The notes under the pieces were generated by a model that made no database searches, was not told the origin of the DNA, and was given only the letters and a program-made list of their open reading frames with translations. Made by a program: the position numbers and the translations under genes. A DNA stretch of 64,000 nucleotides from Streptomyces sp. NBRC 110028 (lineage in GTDB: Bacteria > Actinomycetota > Actinomycetes > Streptomycetales > Streptomycetaceae): positions 430,094 through 494,093 of the forward strand of contig NZ_BBUZ01000024.1 of NCBI RefSeq assembly GCF_001417735.1. Reading direction: 5' to 3'. Numbering within the stretch: position 1 is the stretch's first letter; each line of letters opens with the position of its first letter. This document shows positions 1 to 7,175 of this stretch, piece after piece.

Positions 1-1
1 C

Positions 2-1231
2 ACCGGGCGCGGCGCCGAACAGCACAGCAAGGGCACCGACACCGTCGCGGCCTTCATCAACCTGGCGCTCGCCCTGGGCCTGCCCGGCCGGGCGGGCAGC
101 GGCTACGGCTGCCTCACCGGACAGGGCAACGGGCAGGGCGGCCGGGAGCTGGGCCAGAAGGCCGACCAGCTGCCCGGCTACCGGTCGATCGCCGACCCCG
201 GGGCGCGCGCCGAGGTGGCCGCCGTCTGGGGCGTGCCGCCGCAGGAGCTGCCCGGCCCCGGGCCGAGCGCTTATCAGCTGCTGGACTCCCTCGGCCGCCC
301 CGGCGGACCGCGCGCGCTGCTGGTGTTCGGCTCCAACCCGGTGGTGTCCGCACCGCACGCCGCGCGGATCACCGAGCGGCTGGCCGCGCTGGAGCTGCTG
401 GTGGTGGCCGACTTCATGCCGTCGGAGACGGCGCTGCTGGCCGATGTGGTGCTGCCGGTGACGCAGTGGGCCGAGGAGGAGGGCACCATGACCAACCTGG
501 AGGGCCGGGTGCTGCGCCGCCGCCGGCTCTCCGGGCCCCCGCCGGGGGTACGCGGCGACCTGGACGTGCTGCGCGGACTCGCGATCCGGCTCGGTCAGCC
601 GTCGGAACGTTTCCCCGCCGTACCGCGCGAGGTGTTCGAGGAGCTGCGCCGCGCCACCCGGGGCGGCCGGGCCGACTACTCCGGCGTCAGCTACGAACGG
701 CTCGACGCCGGTGAGGCCCTGCACTGGCCCTGCCCCGCCACCCCGCCCGGGCAGCCGCCCCACCCGGGCACGCCCCGGCTCTTCCTCGACCGCTTCGCCC
801 ACCCGGACGGCCGGGCCCGGTTCCGCCCGGTCGACCACCGGGACGCCGCCGAACTCCCCGACGACCGCTTCCCCCTGTTCGCCACGACCGGCCGGGTGCT
901 GGCGCACTACCAGTCCGGCGCCCAGACCCGCGAGGTCCCCGAACTGCTGGCGGCCGACCCGGAGTCGTATCTCGAAGTGCATCCCGACACCGCCGAGCGG
1001 GCCGGGCTCGCCGAAGGCGACCTGGCGCGGGTCAGCTCGGCCCGGGGCACGGCCGTCGCCCGGGTGCGGCTGGTGCCGACCCTGCGGGCCGACACCGTCT
1101 TCCTGCCGTTCCACTTCACCGCGGACGGCCGGGCCAACCTCATCACCAGTACCGCCCTCGACCCGGAGAGCCACATGCCCGAGTTCAAGGTCTGCGCGGT
1201 CCGCATCGCACCCTGGACGGACCCGGCATGA
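2..1231 (+). CDS. Assimilatory nitrate reductase catalytic subunit, 3' part (molybdopterin oxidoreductase)
   Basis: This is the C-terminal 409 residues of a molybdopterin-dependent oxidoreductase; the reading frame is open from base 2 and the start lies upstream of the window. The GQGNGQGGRELGQKADQLPG stretch near the visible beginning and the later MPSETALLADVVLPVTQWAEEEGT segment are typical of bacterial NasA/NarB/NasC enzymes, which reduce nitrate to nitrite in the cytoplasm. The last third (from about KVCAVR back to FPLFATTGRVLAHYQSG) is the molybdopterin dinucleotide-binding beta-barrel domain. The stop overlaps the start of the next gene by four bases, so electron-transfer partners are translated from the same message. 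Iron-sulfur ligands would be upstream and cannot be checked. Confidence 0.88.
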   Translation, partial: TGRGAEQHSKGTDTVAAFINLALALGLPGRAGSGYGCLTGQGNGQGGRELGQKADQLPGYRSIADPGARAEVAAVWGVPPQELPGPGPSAYQLLDSLGRPGGPRALLVFGSNPVVSAPHAARITERLAALELLVVADFMPSETALLADVVLPVTQWAEEEGTMTNLEGRVLRRRRLSGPPPGVRGDLDVLRGLAIRLGQPSERFPAVPREVFEELRRATRGGRADYSGVSYERLDAGEALHWPCPATPPGQPPHPGTPRLFLDRFAHPDGRARFRPVDHRDAAELPDDRFPLFATTGRVLAHYQSGAQTREVPELLAADPESYLEVHPDTAERAGLAEGDLARVSSARGTAVARVRLVPTLRADTVFLPFHFTADGRANLITSTALDPESHMPEFKVCAVRIAPWTDPA

Positions 1232-2637
1232 GCGCCGTCGTCGTCGTGGGCAACGGCATCGCCGCCCACCGCCTCGTGGACCGGCTGCACCACCACGGCC
1301 ACCGGGGCACCGTCACCGTCCTGGGGGCGGAGCCGGTGGCCGCGTACAACCGGGTGCTGCTCCCCTCGGTGCTGGACGGCACGCTCCCGGCCCGCGCCCT
1401 GGCCCTGCCCGGTCCGCCGGACGGCACCGTGGTGCGGCTGGGCACCCGGGTCACCGGCATCGACCGGGAACGCCGCCTGGCGCACGCGTCGGACGGCACC
1501 AGCCACCCGTACGACCACCTGGTGCTCGCGACCGGCGCCCGGCCCCGGATACCCGCGGTCCCCGGCCTGCTGACGGAAGCCGGACGGCTCGCCGACGGCG
1601 TCACCCCGCTGCGTACCGTCGCCGACTGCCGGCGCGTCACCGGCGGGCAGGTGGCGGTGGTCGGCGCCGGGGTGCTCGGGGTGGAAACGGCGCTCGCCCT
1701 GCGGCGCGGCGGCACCCGCGTCACCCTGGTGCACCCGCGCCCGTACCCGATGAACCGCCAGCTCGACGCGACGGCCGGGGCGATCCTCGCCCGGTGCTTG
1801 CGCGACCACGGCATCCGGCTGGAGCCGTCCCGGCAGGCGGTCGCGTACGCCCCCGGCACCCTCACCCTCGACCGGGGCCAGACCATCGGCACCGACAGCG
1901 TCGTGGTGTGCGCCGGGGTCCGGCCGGACATCCGCATCGCCCGGGCCGCCGGACTCGCCGTCGGCACCGGCGTGGTCGTCGATGACACGCTGACCACCGA
2001 CGATCCGCACATCCACGCCATCGGCGACTGCGCCGAGGAGCACGGCACGGTCCCCGGGCTGGCCACCACCGCCTGGGACCAGGCGGAACGGCTCGCGGCG
2101 AGACTCTGCGGCGGCCGGGCCCGGCCCCGCGCGAGCGTGCCCGTGACCCGGCTGAAGGCGCCCGGACTGGACATCGCCGCGTTCGGCCCGCCCGGCCCGG
2201 CCGCCGACGTCGAGGAGACGGTGACGCTCCAGGACCCCGCCCGCGGCCGCTACGCCCGGCTGGAACTGCGCGACCAGCGGCTTCTCGGCGCCGTCCTGGT
2301 GGGCTACCCCCAGGCCATCGCCTCCTTGAGCACCCTGGGCGACCAGGGGCTGCCGGTGCCCACGGACCGGCTGGCGTTCCTCCTCGGCACCCCCGCCGAG
2401 CGCCACGGACCGGTCGAGGTGCCGGACGACGCGGTCCTCTGCCACTGCAACAACGTCACCAAACGCGCCCTGGCCGACAGCTGGCGCGGCGGCGCCCGGG
2501 ACGCGGCCGCACTCGCCGCGGCCACCCACGCGACCACCGGCTGCGGCAGCTGCGCGGGCGCGGTCCGCGACCTGTGCGCCGCCCTGCACGCCGCCGAGCC
2601 CCGGCCCGAACCCGCCGTGGCGGAGGCGGTCCGGTGA
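1228..2637 (+). CDS. FAD/NAD(P)-dependent oxidoreductase with C-terminal BFD-like [2Fe-2S] domain, nitrate-reductase electron-transfer protein
   Basis: This 469-residue flavoprotein starts at ATG in an ATGA overlap with the nitrate reductase gene. It has an N-terminal FAD Rossmann fold (VVVGNGIAAHRLVDRL), a central NAD(P) fold (VAVVGAGVLGVETAL) and an FAD-closing GDCAEE segment, the arrangement of NasB/NirB-type reductases. Residues from about 403 hold CHCNN and then GCGSC, the C-x-C and C-x2-C pairs of a bacterioferritin-associated-ferredoxin-like [2Fe-2S] domain. The likely role is to pass electrons from NAD(P)H to the nitrate reductase. It is paralogous to the next gene, which lacks the iron-sulfur tail. 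The exact donor and acceptor are inferred from context. Confidence 0.82.
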   Translation: MSAVVVVGNGIAAHRLVDRLHHHGHRGTVTVLGAEPVAAYNRVLLPSVLDGTLPARALALPGPPDGTVVRLGTRVTGIDRERRLAHASDGTSHPYDHLVLATGARPRIPAVPGLLTEAGRLADGVTPLRTVADCRRVTGGQVAVVGAGVLGVETALALRRGGTRVTLVHPRPYPMNRQLDATAGAILARCLRDHGIRLEPSRQAVAYAPGTLTLDRGQTIGTDSVVVCAGVRPDIRIARAAGLAVGTGVVVDDTLTTDDPHIHAIGDCAEEHGTVPGLATTAWDQAERLAARLCGGRARPRASVPVTRLKAPGLDIAAFGPPGPAADVEETVTLQDPARGRYARLELRDQRLLGAVLVGYPQAIASLSTLGDQGLPVPTDRLAFLLGTPAERHGPVEVPDDAVLCHCNNVTKRALADSWRGGARDAAALAAATHATTGCGSCAGAVRDLCAALHAAEPRPEPAVAEAVR

Positions 2638-3881
2638 CCCGCACCCTCGTCGTCGTCGGCCACGGCATGGTCGGCCACTGGCTGGTGGAGCGCGTCCGGG
2701 ACCGGGACCTGGAAGAACGGTGGCGCATCGTCATCCTCGCCGAGGAACCCCGGCCCGCCTACGACCGCGTCTCGCTCTCGTCACACCTCGAAGGCGGGGC
2801 GGACGGGGACGCCGGGGCGCTCGATCTGACCGGCCCGGACCTCCTCGACGACCCCATGGCCGACCTCCGGCTCAACACCACCGCCGTCTCCGTCGACCGC
2901 CGCGCCCGCACCGTCACCAGCGCGGACGGCACCGTGACGGGCTACGACGCGCTGGCCCTGGCCACCGGCTCCCGGCCCTTCGTCCCGCCGATCTCGGGAC
3001 GCGACCTGCCGGGCTGCTTCCGCTACCGGACCGTCGAGGACATCGAGGCCATCCGGGCGGCGTCCGTCCCCGGCCGGGCGGGCGTCGTCGTCGGCGGCGG
3101 GCTCCTCGGCCTGGAGGCGGCCAACGCGCTGCGGCTGCTGGGCATGCGGCCGCATGTGGTGGAGACCGCCTCGCATCTGCTGCCGCTCCAGATCGACGCC
3201 GGAGCCGGGCAGGTCCTCGCCGACCTCGTCGGCAAGCTCGGGGTCCAGCCCCACTGCGGAACCATCACCCGGTCCGTCGACGCAGGACCCGACGGGCGGG
3301 TGTGCGCGGTGACCCTCGACGACCACACCCGCCTGGACGCGGCCCTGGTCATCTTCGCGACCGGCGTACGCCCCCGCGACGACCTGGCCGAACCCTCCGG
3401 TCTGGCGCGCGGGCCCCGCGGCGGCTTCCTCGTCGACGACCACTGCCGCACCACCGACCCCCGGATCTGGGCGATCGGCGAATGCGCCGCCGTGCAGGGG
3501 CGCTGCTACGGGCTCGTCGCCCCCGGCTACCGCATGGCCGAATCCGTCGCCGCGCAACTCCTCGGCCTCCCGGCCCGGCCCTTCGCAGGGGCCGACACCT
3601 CCACCCGGCTCAAACTGCTCGGCGTCGACGTCGCCAGCTTCGGCGACTGCCACGCCGAGACACCCGGCGCCCTCGAATTCGTCCGCCACCACCACCGGTC
3701 GGGCAGCTACGCCAAGCTCGTCCTCGCCGACGACTCCCGCACCCTGCTCGGCGGCGTCCTGGCGGGCGACACCACCGCCTACCCGCTTCTGCACTCCCTG
3801 ATCGGCCGCGCCTTGCCCGCCGGCCCCGAACAGTTGCTGCTCGGCACGCCCCACCAGAGAAGGGAACCCGCATGGACGTGA
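2634..3881 (+). CDS. NirB-like FAD/NAD(P)-dependent oxidoreductase without iron-sulfur tail
   Basis: This 415-residue flavoprotein starts at GTG within a GTGA overlap with the upstream gene, which decides the start over an ATG further upstream that would lie deep in the neighbour. It carries an FAD motif (VVGHGMVGHWLVERV), an ATGSRPFVPP segment and a second nucleotide fold (VVGGGLLGLEAANAL). It resembles the N-terminal flavin half of nitrite reductase large subunits (NirB) but stops before the BFD and sirohaem/4Fe-4S domains, so it is unlikely to reduce nitrite itself. Its place in the operon suggests an electron-transfer role in nitrate assimilation; that is inference. Confidence 0.75.
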   Translation: MTRTLVVVGHGMVGHWLVERVRDRDLEERWRIVILAEEPRPAYDRVSLSSHLEGGADGDAGALDLTGPDLLDDPMADLRLNTTAVSVDRRARTVTSADGTVTGYDALALATGSRPFVPPISGRDLPGCFRYRTVEDIEAIRAASVPGRAGVVVGGGLLGLEAANALRLLGMRPHVVETASHLLPLQIDAGAGQVLADLVGKLGVQPHCGTITRSVDAGPDGRVCAVTLDDHTRLDAALVIFATGVRPRDDLAEPSGLARGPRGGFLVDDHCRTTDPRIWAIGECAAVQGRCYGLVAPGYRMAESVAAQLLGLPARPFAGADTSTRLKLLGVDVASFGDCHAETPGALEFVRHHHRSGSYAKLVLADDSRTLLGGVLAGDTTAYPLLHSLIGRALPAGPEQLLLGTPHQRREPAWT

Positions 3882-4420
3882 TGACGGCCATCCTCACCCG
3901 CCGCAGCGAGCACAAGCTCGCCGGTCCCGCCCCCAGCCCCGAGGAGTTCCGCTACCTGCTCAAGGCCGCCTCATGCGCCCCCGACCACGGCATGCTGCGG
4001 CCCTGGCGCTGGCTGCTGATATCCGGCGACGCCCGCGACGCGCTCGCCGCCGCCCTGGCCGAGGACAACGGCAAGAGCGTCGAGGCGATGCGCGCCAAGA
4101 CCCGGCGGGCGCCCCTGCTGGCCACGCTCGTGTTCTCCCCCGACACCGTCTCCCCGGTGCCGGAATGGGAGCAGATGGCGGCCGTCAGCGCGATGACCAC
4201 CTCCCTGATGCTGCTGCTCCACGCCCGCGGCTTCGGCAGTATCTGGCGGACCGGCGCCCAGCTCGACGCCGAACCGGTCCGCAAACTGCTCGACGTGGAC
4301 CAGGCGGAACGCGTCCTGGGCTGGCTGTACATCGGCACGGTGGACCCGGACCGCCCGACCCGCCGCCGCCAGGCCCCCGACGTGGGCGACCGCGTGCGGA
4401 TCTTCAGACCCTCTTTCTAA
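3872..4420 (+). CDS. Nitroreductase-family flavoprotein
   Basis: This 182-residue protein starts at ATG 3872, ten bases inside the end of the preceding gene, behind the ribosome binding site agaaggga. The N-terminal TRRSEHKLAGPAPS, the SCAPDHGMLRPWRW segment and the distal GFGSIWRTG motif are the FMN-binding signature of the nitroreductase family (NfsB/YdjA type), which use NAD(P)H to reduce nitro or quinone-like substrates, usually as homodimers. It is the last gene of the nitrate operon. Its substrate cannot be read from the sequence. The stop codon lies at the start of a 20-bp tandem duplication. Confidence 0.8.
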   Translation: MDVMTAILTRRSEHKLAGPAPSPEEFRYLLKAASCAPDHGMLRPWRWLLISGDARDALAAALAEDNGKSVEAMRAKTRRAPLLATLVFSPDTVSPVPEWEQMAAVSAMTTSLMLLLHARGFGSIWRTGAQLDAEPVRKLLDVDQAERVLGWLYIGTVDPDRPTRRRQAPDVGDRVRIFRPSF

Positions 4421-4457
4421 GGGCTCGGTACGCCTCCTAAGGGCTCGGTACGCCTCC
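4418..4457 (+). repeat. 20-bp perfect tandem duplication at the nitroreductase stop codon
   Basis: The 20-mer taagggctcggtacgcctcc occurs twice head to tail (4418-4437 and 4438-4457). The first three bases of copy one are the stop codon of the nitroreductase gene, so the duplication reproduces the stop. It looks like a simple slippage duplication and has no obvious regulatory role. Confidence 0.9.
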
Positions 4458-4538
4458 GGGCCCTGCGCTGCCGGGTGGGAGACTGGGCCGTCCGGGGCCG
4501 GGCGGTCCGGACCCGGTTCGGCGGCGGAGAGGTACGGC

Positions 4539-5447
4539 GTGGCGGACGCGGGGTTCACGGAGGAACGGGCGCGGGCGGTGCTCGGCGCCGCGCTGCCGCA
4601 CGGCACGGCCGACGCCGCCGGGGCCCGGCTGCTGGCGCTCGGCGAGAACGCCGTCTTCGCCCTCGACCGCCTCTCCCTGGTGGTCCGCATCAGCCGCGAC
4701 CTCGGCGTACGGGAACGGGCCGCGCGGGAGCTGCGGGTCGCCGACTGGCTGGCCCGGGAGGGGGTGCCCGCGGTGCGTCCGGACCGCCGTTTCGGCGGCG
4801 CGGAGCAGCCGCTCGCCCACGACGGCCACCTGGTCACCTACTGGCAGCGGCTCCCGCCGCCGGAGCGCCCCGCCGGGCCGCGCGACCTCGCCGCGCTGCT
4901 GCGGCGGGTGCACGCCCTGCCGGAACCTCCGCCGGACCTGACGCTGCCCCGCCGTGATCTGCTGGGCGGGATCGAACGCTGGCTGCGGCTGGCCGGGGAG
5001 GCGATCGATCCGGCGGACGCCGCGTATCTGCGCGCCCGCCGCGACGACATCACGGCGGCCACGGCGGAGCTGACCCCGCACCTGGCGCCCGGCCCGATCC
5101 ACGGCGACGCGCTGCCGCGCAACGTGCACATCGGGCCGGACGGTCCGGTCCTGGTCGACCTGGAAACGTTCGCCACCGATCTGCGCGAGCACGACCTCGT
5201 CGTGATGGCACTGACCCGGGACCGCTACGGGCTCGGCGCGGCGGCGTACGACGAGTTCACCACGGCGTACGGCTGGGATGTGCGGGAGTGGTCCGGCTGC
5301 GCGGTGCTGCGGGGCGCGCGGGAGACGGCCAGCTGCGCATGGGTGGCCCAGCACGCGCCGGGGAACCCGGCGGCACTGGCCGAGTTCCGCCGTCGGGTGG
5401 CCTCGCTGCGCGAGGGCGACGCGTCGGTGCGCTGGTACCCGTTCTAG
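4539..5447 (+). CDS. Aminoglycoside phosphotransferase-like (APH family) kinase
   Basis: This 302-residue protein starts at GTG with gagagg upstream. The Brenner motif HGDALPRNV (H-x-D-x4-N, catalytic loop) at about residue 188 and the following VLVDLETF (metal-binding D) place it in the APH/ChoK kinase-like fold, which phosphorylates small hydroxylated molecules from ATP. The family contains antibiotic-resistance enzymes, macrolide kinases and many housekeeping kinases, and the substrate here is unknown. It stands alone on the + strand, facing a DinB-like gene. Its TAG stop is formed by the left end of a palindromic repeat element. Confidence 0.8.
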   Translation: MADAGFTEERARAVLGAALPHGTADAAGARLLALGENAVFALDRLSLVVRISRDLGVRERAARELRVADWLAREGVPAVRPDRRFGGAEQPLAHDGHLVTYWQRLPPPERPAGPRDLAALLRRVHALPEPPPDLTLPRRDLLGGIERWLRLAGEAIDPADAAYLRARRDDITAATAELTPHLAPGPIHGDALPRNVHIGPDGPVLVDLETFATDLREHDLVVMALTRDRYGLGAAAYDEFTTAYGWDVREWSGCAVLRGARETASCAWVAQHAPGNPAALAEFRRRVASLREGDASVRWYPF

Positions 5448-5610
5448 TGCCGCGTCAGCCAAGGTTCACCCCGCTCGCCGCCCTGGCACGGCCATCTGCG
5501 GCGTTGCCGAATCGACCGAGTAGGCCCACTACGAGGCCGATCCGGCGCCTTGCATCTGACCGCACCAGGACGCCTCGCTACCGGGCAAACCTTGACTGAC
5601 GCGGCACTAG
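5444..5610. repeat. Palindromic repeat element, copy A (MITE-like)
   Basis: This 167-bp element has 23-bp terminal inverted repeats (5444-5466 and 5588-5610, one mismatch) beginning ctagtgccgcgtcag. The TAG stops of both convergent neighbours lie inside these repeats. The internal part (about 5500-5570, with gcgttgccgaatcg and ccttgcatctgaccgc) matches copies B (10501-10665) and C (33529-33697), although the termini differ. TA dinucleotides flank gtgccgcgtcag at both ends, which fits insertion at TA, but copies B and C do not show this. No protein is encoded. It may also act as a bidirectional terminator between the convergent genes. Confidence 0.8.
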
Positions 5611-6233
5611 CCGGCGGCGCGCCACGCGGGGTCGCGGCCGCTGAGCCCGACCGCCCGGTCCAGCACGGACGCGTCCTCGGGCACCGGCACCACGGGACCG
5701 AACCCGCCGCCCCGCGCCTCCTCCGGAAACGCGGACAGCAGCCCGACGACGGCCTCGGCGCTGCGCCGGTCACAGTCGAAGGGCTGGCCGGTGGCGCGGG
5801 CCAGATCCCAGCCGTGGATCACCAGCTCGTCCAGCGCGAAGAGCCCGATGGCATCGGCGGCCATGGTGACGCCCCCGGCCTGGGTGGTGCCCTCCCAGGC
5901 GGCCGGGTCGCGCCAGGCCGCGGCCAAATCGTCCAGCCGGCGCGGCAGCTCCCGGCGCCAGCCGGGGTCCAGCCCCTCGGCGGATCCCTGTCCCGGCCGG
6001 GGCTGCGGGCCCGGCCCGCCGGTGGTCTTCCGCGCCGCGTCGCGCATGCCGATCGTGAACCCCATGAAATGGTCGAGCAGCTCTCCCACGGAGTAGTCCC
6101 CGCAAGGGGTGGGCGCCCCGAGCTGGTCGTCCGAGACGCCGCTGAGCAGCGCCGTCACCCGCTGGGCCACGGGGCCGAGATCAATGCGGCCCGTCTGGTC
6201 CGTCTGATCCGTCTGATCCGTCCGGTCGGTCAT
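5607..6233 (-). CDS. TIGR03086-type DinB-like/maleylpyruvate isomerase-like metal-binding protein
   Basis: This 208-residue protein belongs to the mycothiol-dependent maleylpyruvate isomerase/DinB four-helix superfamily: TPCGDYSVGELLDHF gives the first conserved metal-site region and DELVIHGWDLARATGQP the second (H and D). Such proteins are abundant in actinobacteria and often mycothiol-linked, but individual substrates are rarely known. The N-terminus contains a TDQ triplet repeat coded by a 9-bp microsatellite. The start ATG follows ggagag. The TAG stop comes from the right end of repeat element A. It is convergent with the phosphotransferase gene. Confidence 0.8.
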   Translation of the reverse strand: MTDRTDQTDQTDQTGRIDLGPVAQRVTALLSGVSDDQLGAPTPCGDYSVGELLDHFMGFTIGMRDAARKTTGGPGPQPRPGQGSAEGLDPGWRRELPRRLDDLAAAWRDPAAWEGTTQAGGVTMAADAIGLFALDELVIHGWDLARATGQPFDCDRRSAEAVVGLLSAFPEEARGGGFGPVVPVPEDASVLDRAVGLSGRDPAWRAAG

Positions 6234-6248
6234 CGGTGGCTCTCCTCT

Positions 6249-6288
6249 TTCTCCGGTTCTCCGGTTCTCCGGTTCTCCGGTTCTCCGG
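6249..6288. repeat. 8-bp microsatellite (ttctccgg x5)
   Basis: Five perfect head-to-tail copies of ttctccgg fill 6249-6288, just upstream (on the - strand) of the start of the DinB-like gene. The purine-rich complement (ccggagaa) is close to the ribosome binding site, so a change in copy number could alter the leader. Apart from this, the 117 bp between the two genes show no further feature. Confidence 0.85.
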
Positions 6289-6350
6289 TCCGCTCCCCCT
6301 CACCTGTACGGACCGGCCGGGCGGCGGAAACTCATCGGTGGTGCCCGGCG

Positions 6351-7070
6351 CTACCCGACCGCCGCCCCCGCCTCGCGCAGCGGCCAGCCGCCGTCCACGA
6401 CCGCGTCCGGGGTGCCCTTGCGGCGCAGCCACGACTGGAAGTCGGCGGCCCAGTGCGCATACCACCCCACCTGCTTGTGGTGCAGCTCCCACAGCTCCAG
6501 CCCGGCGACCTGACGGTGCCGCTCGGCGAGCGCGCAGGCGACCCGCACCGCGGCGAGGGCGTCCGCCCCGGCCTCGTGGGCGCGCTCGTGGGCCACCCCG
6601 TACTCCCCGCAAACCGCCTCCAGCGTGCGCTTGCCCTTGCGGTAGCGGTCGACGGCACGGTCTATCGTGTACGGATCCACGACCGGGCCGGTCGGCGCAC
6701 CGCCCAGCCGCTCGCTCAGCGAGCGCAGCCCATGGCGGTCCAACTCGGCGGTGAGCAGGCTCAGATCGAACGCCGCGTTGTACGCCACCACCGGCGCGCC
6801 CGTGCGCCAGTGCGCCACCAGCACGTCCGCGATCTCGTCGGCCACCTCGCGTATGGGCCGACCCGCCGCCGCCCGCTCGTTGGTGATCCCGTGCACGGCC
6901 ACCGCATCGTCCGGAATGGGCACTTCCGGCGCGGCCAGCCACTCGTGCCGGCCGATCGGCTCCCCGTCCCGCACCTCGACCACCGCCGCCGTCACGATCC
7001 GCGCCTCGCGCGGGTCCGTGCCCGTCGTCTCCAGATCGAACCCGATCAGCAGCTCCCTGTGCCAGCTCAT
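6351..7070 (-). CDS. DnaQ-like 3'-5' exonuclease (DEDDh)
   Basis: This 239-residue protein has the complete DEDDh exonuclease set: FDLETTGTD (Exo I, D and E), NAAFDLSLL (Exo II, D) and HEAGADALA (Exo III, H and D). It starts at ATG behind aagggagg. The length suits stand-alone exonucleases related to the epsilon subunit of DNA polymerase III. It probably removes 3' nucleotides from DNA in repair or in nucleotide turnover. Downstream is the start region of the DinB-like gene on the same strand, but the 117-bp gap holding a microsatellite suggests separate transcription. Confidence 0.88.
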   Translation of the reverse strand: MSWHRELLIGFDLETTGTDPREARIVTAAVVEVRDGEPIGRHEWLAAPEVPIPDDAVAVHGITNERAAAGRPIREVADEIADVLVAHWRTGAPVVAYNAAFDLSLLTAELDRHGLRSLSERLGGAPTGPVVDPYTIDRAVDRYRKGKRTLEAVCGEYGVAHERAHEAGADALAAVRVACALAERHRQVAGLELWELHHKQVGWYAHWAADFQSWLRRKGTPDAVVDGGWPLREAGAAVG

Positions 7071-7175
7071 GGCGGTTGCCCTCCCTTTGTTGTGCTTCCC
7101 CCAGGTGTCGCCACCTTCGCACGCGCCACTGACAACGGGCCGCGGGCGGACCCCCGCGACCCGGCGACCGGGGCG

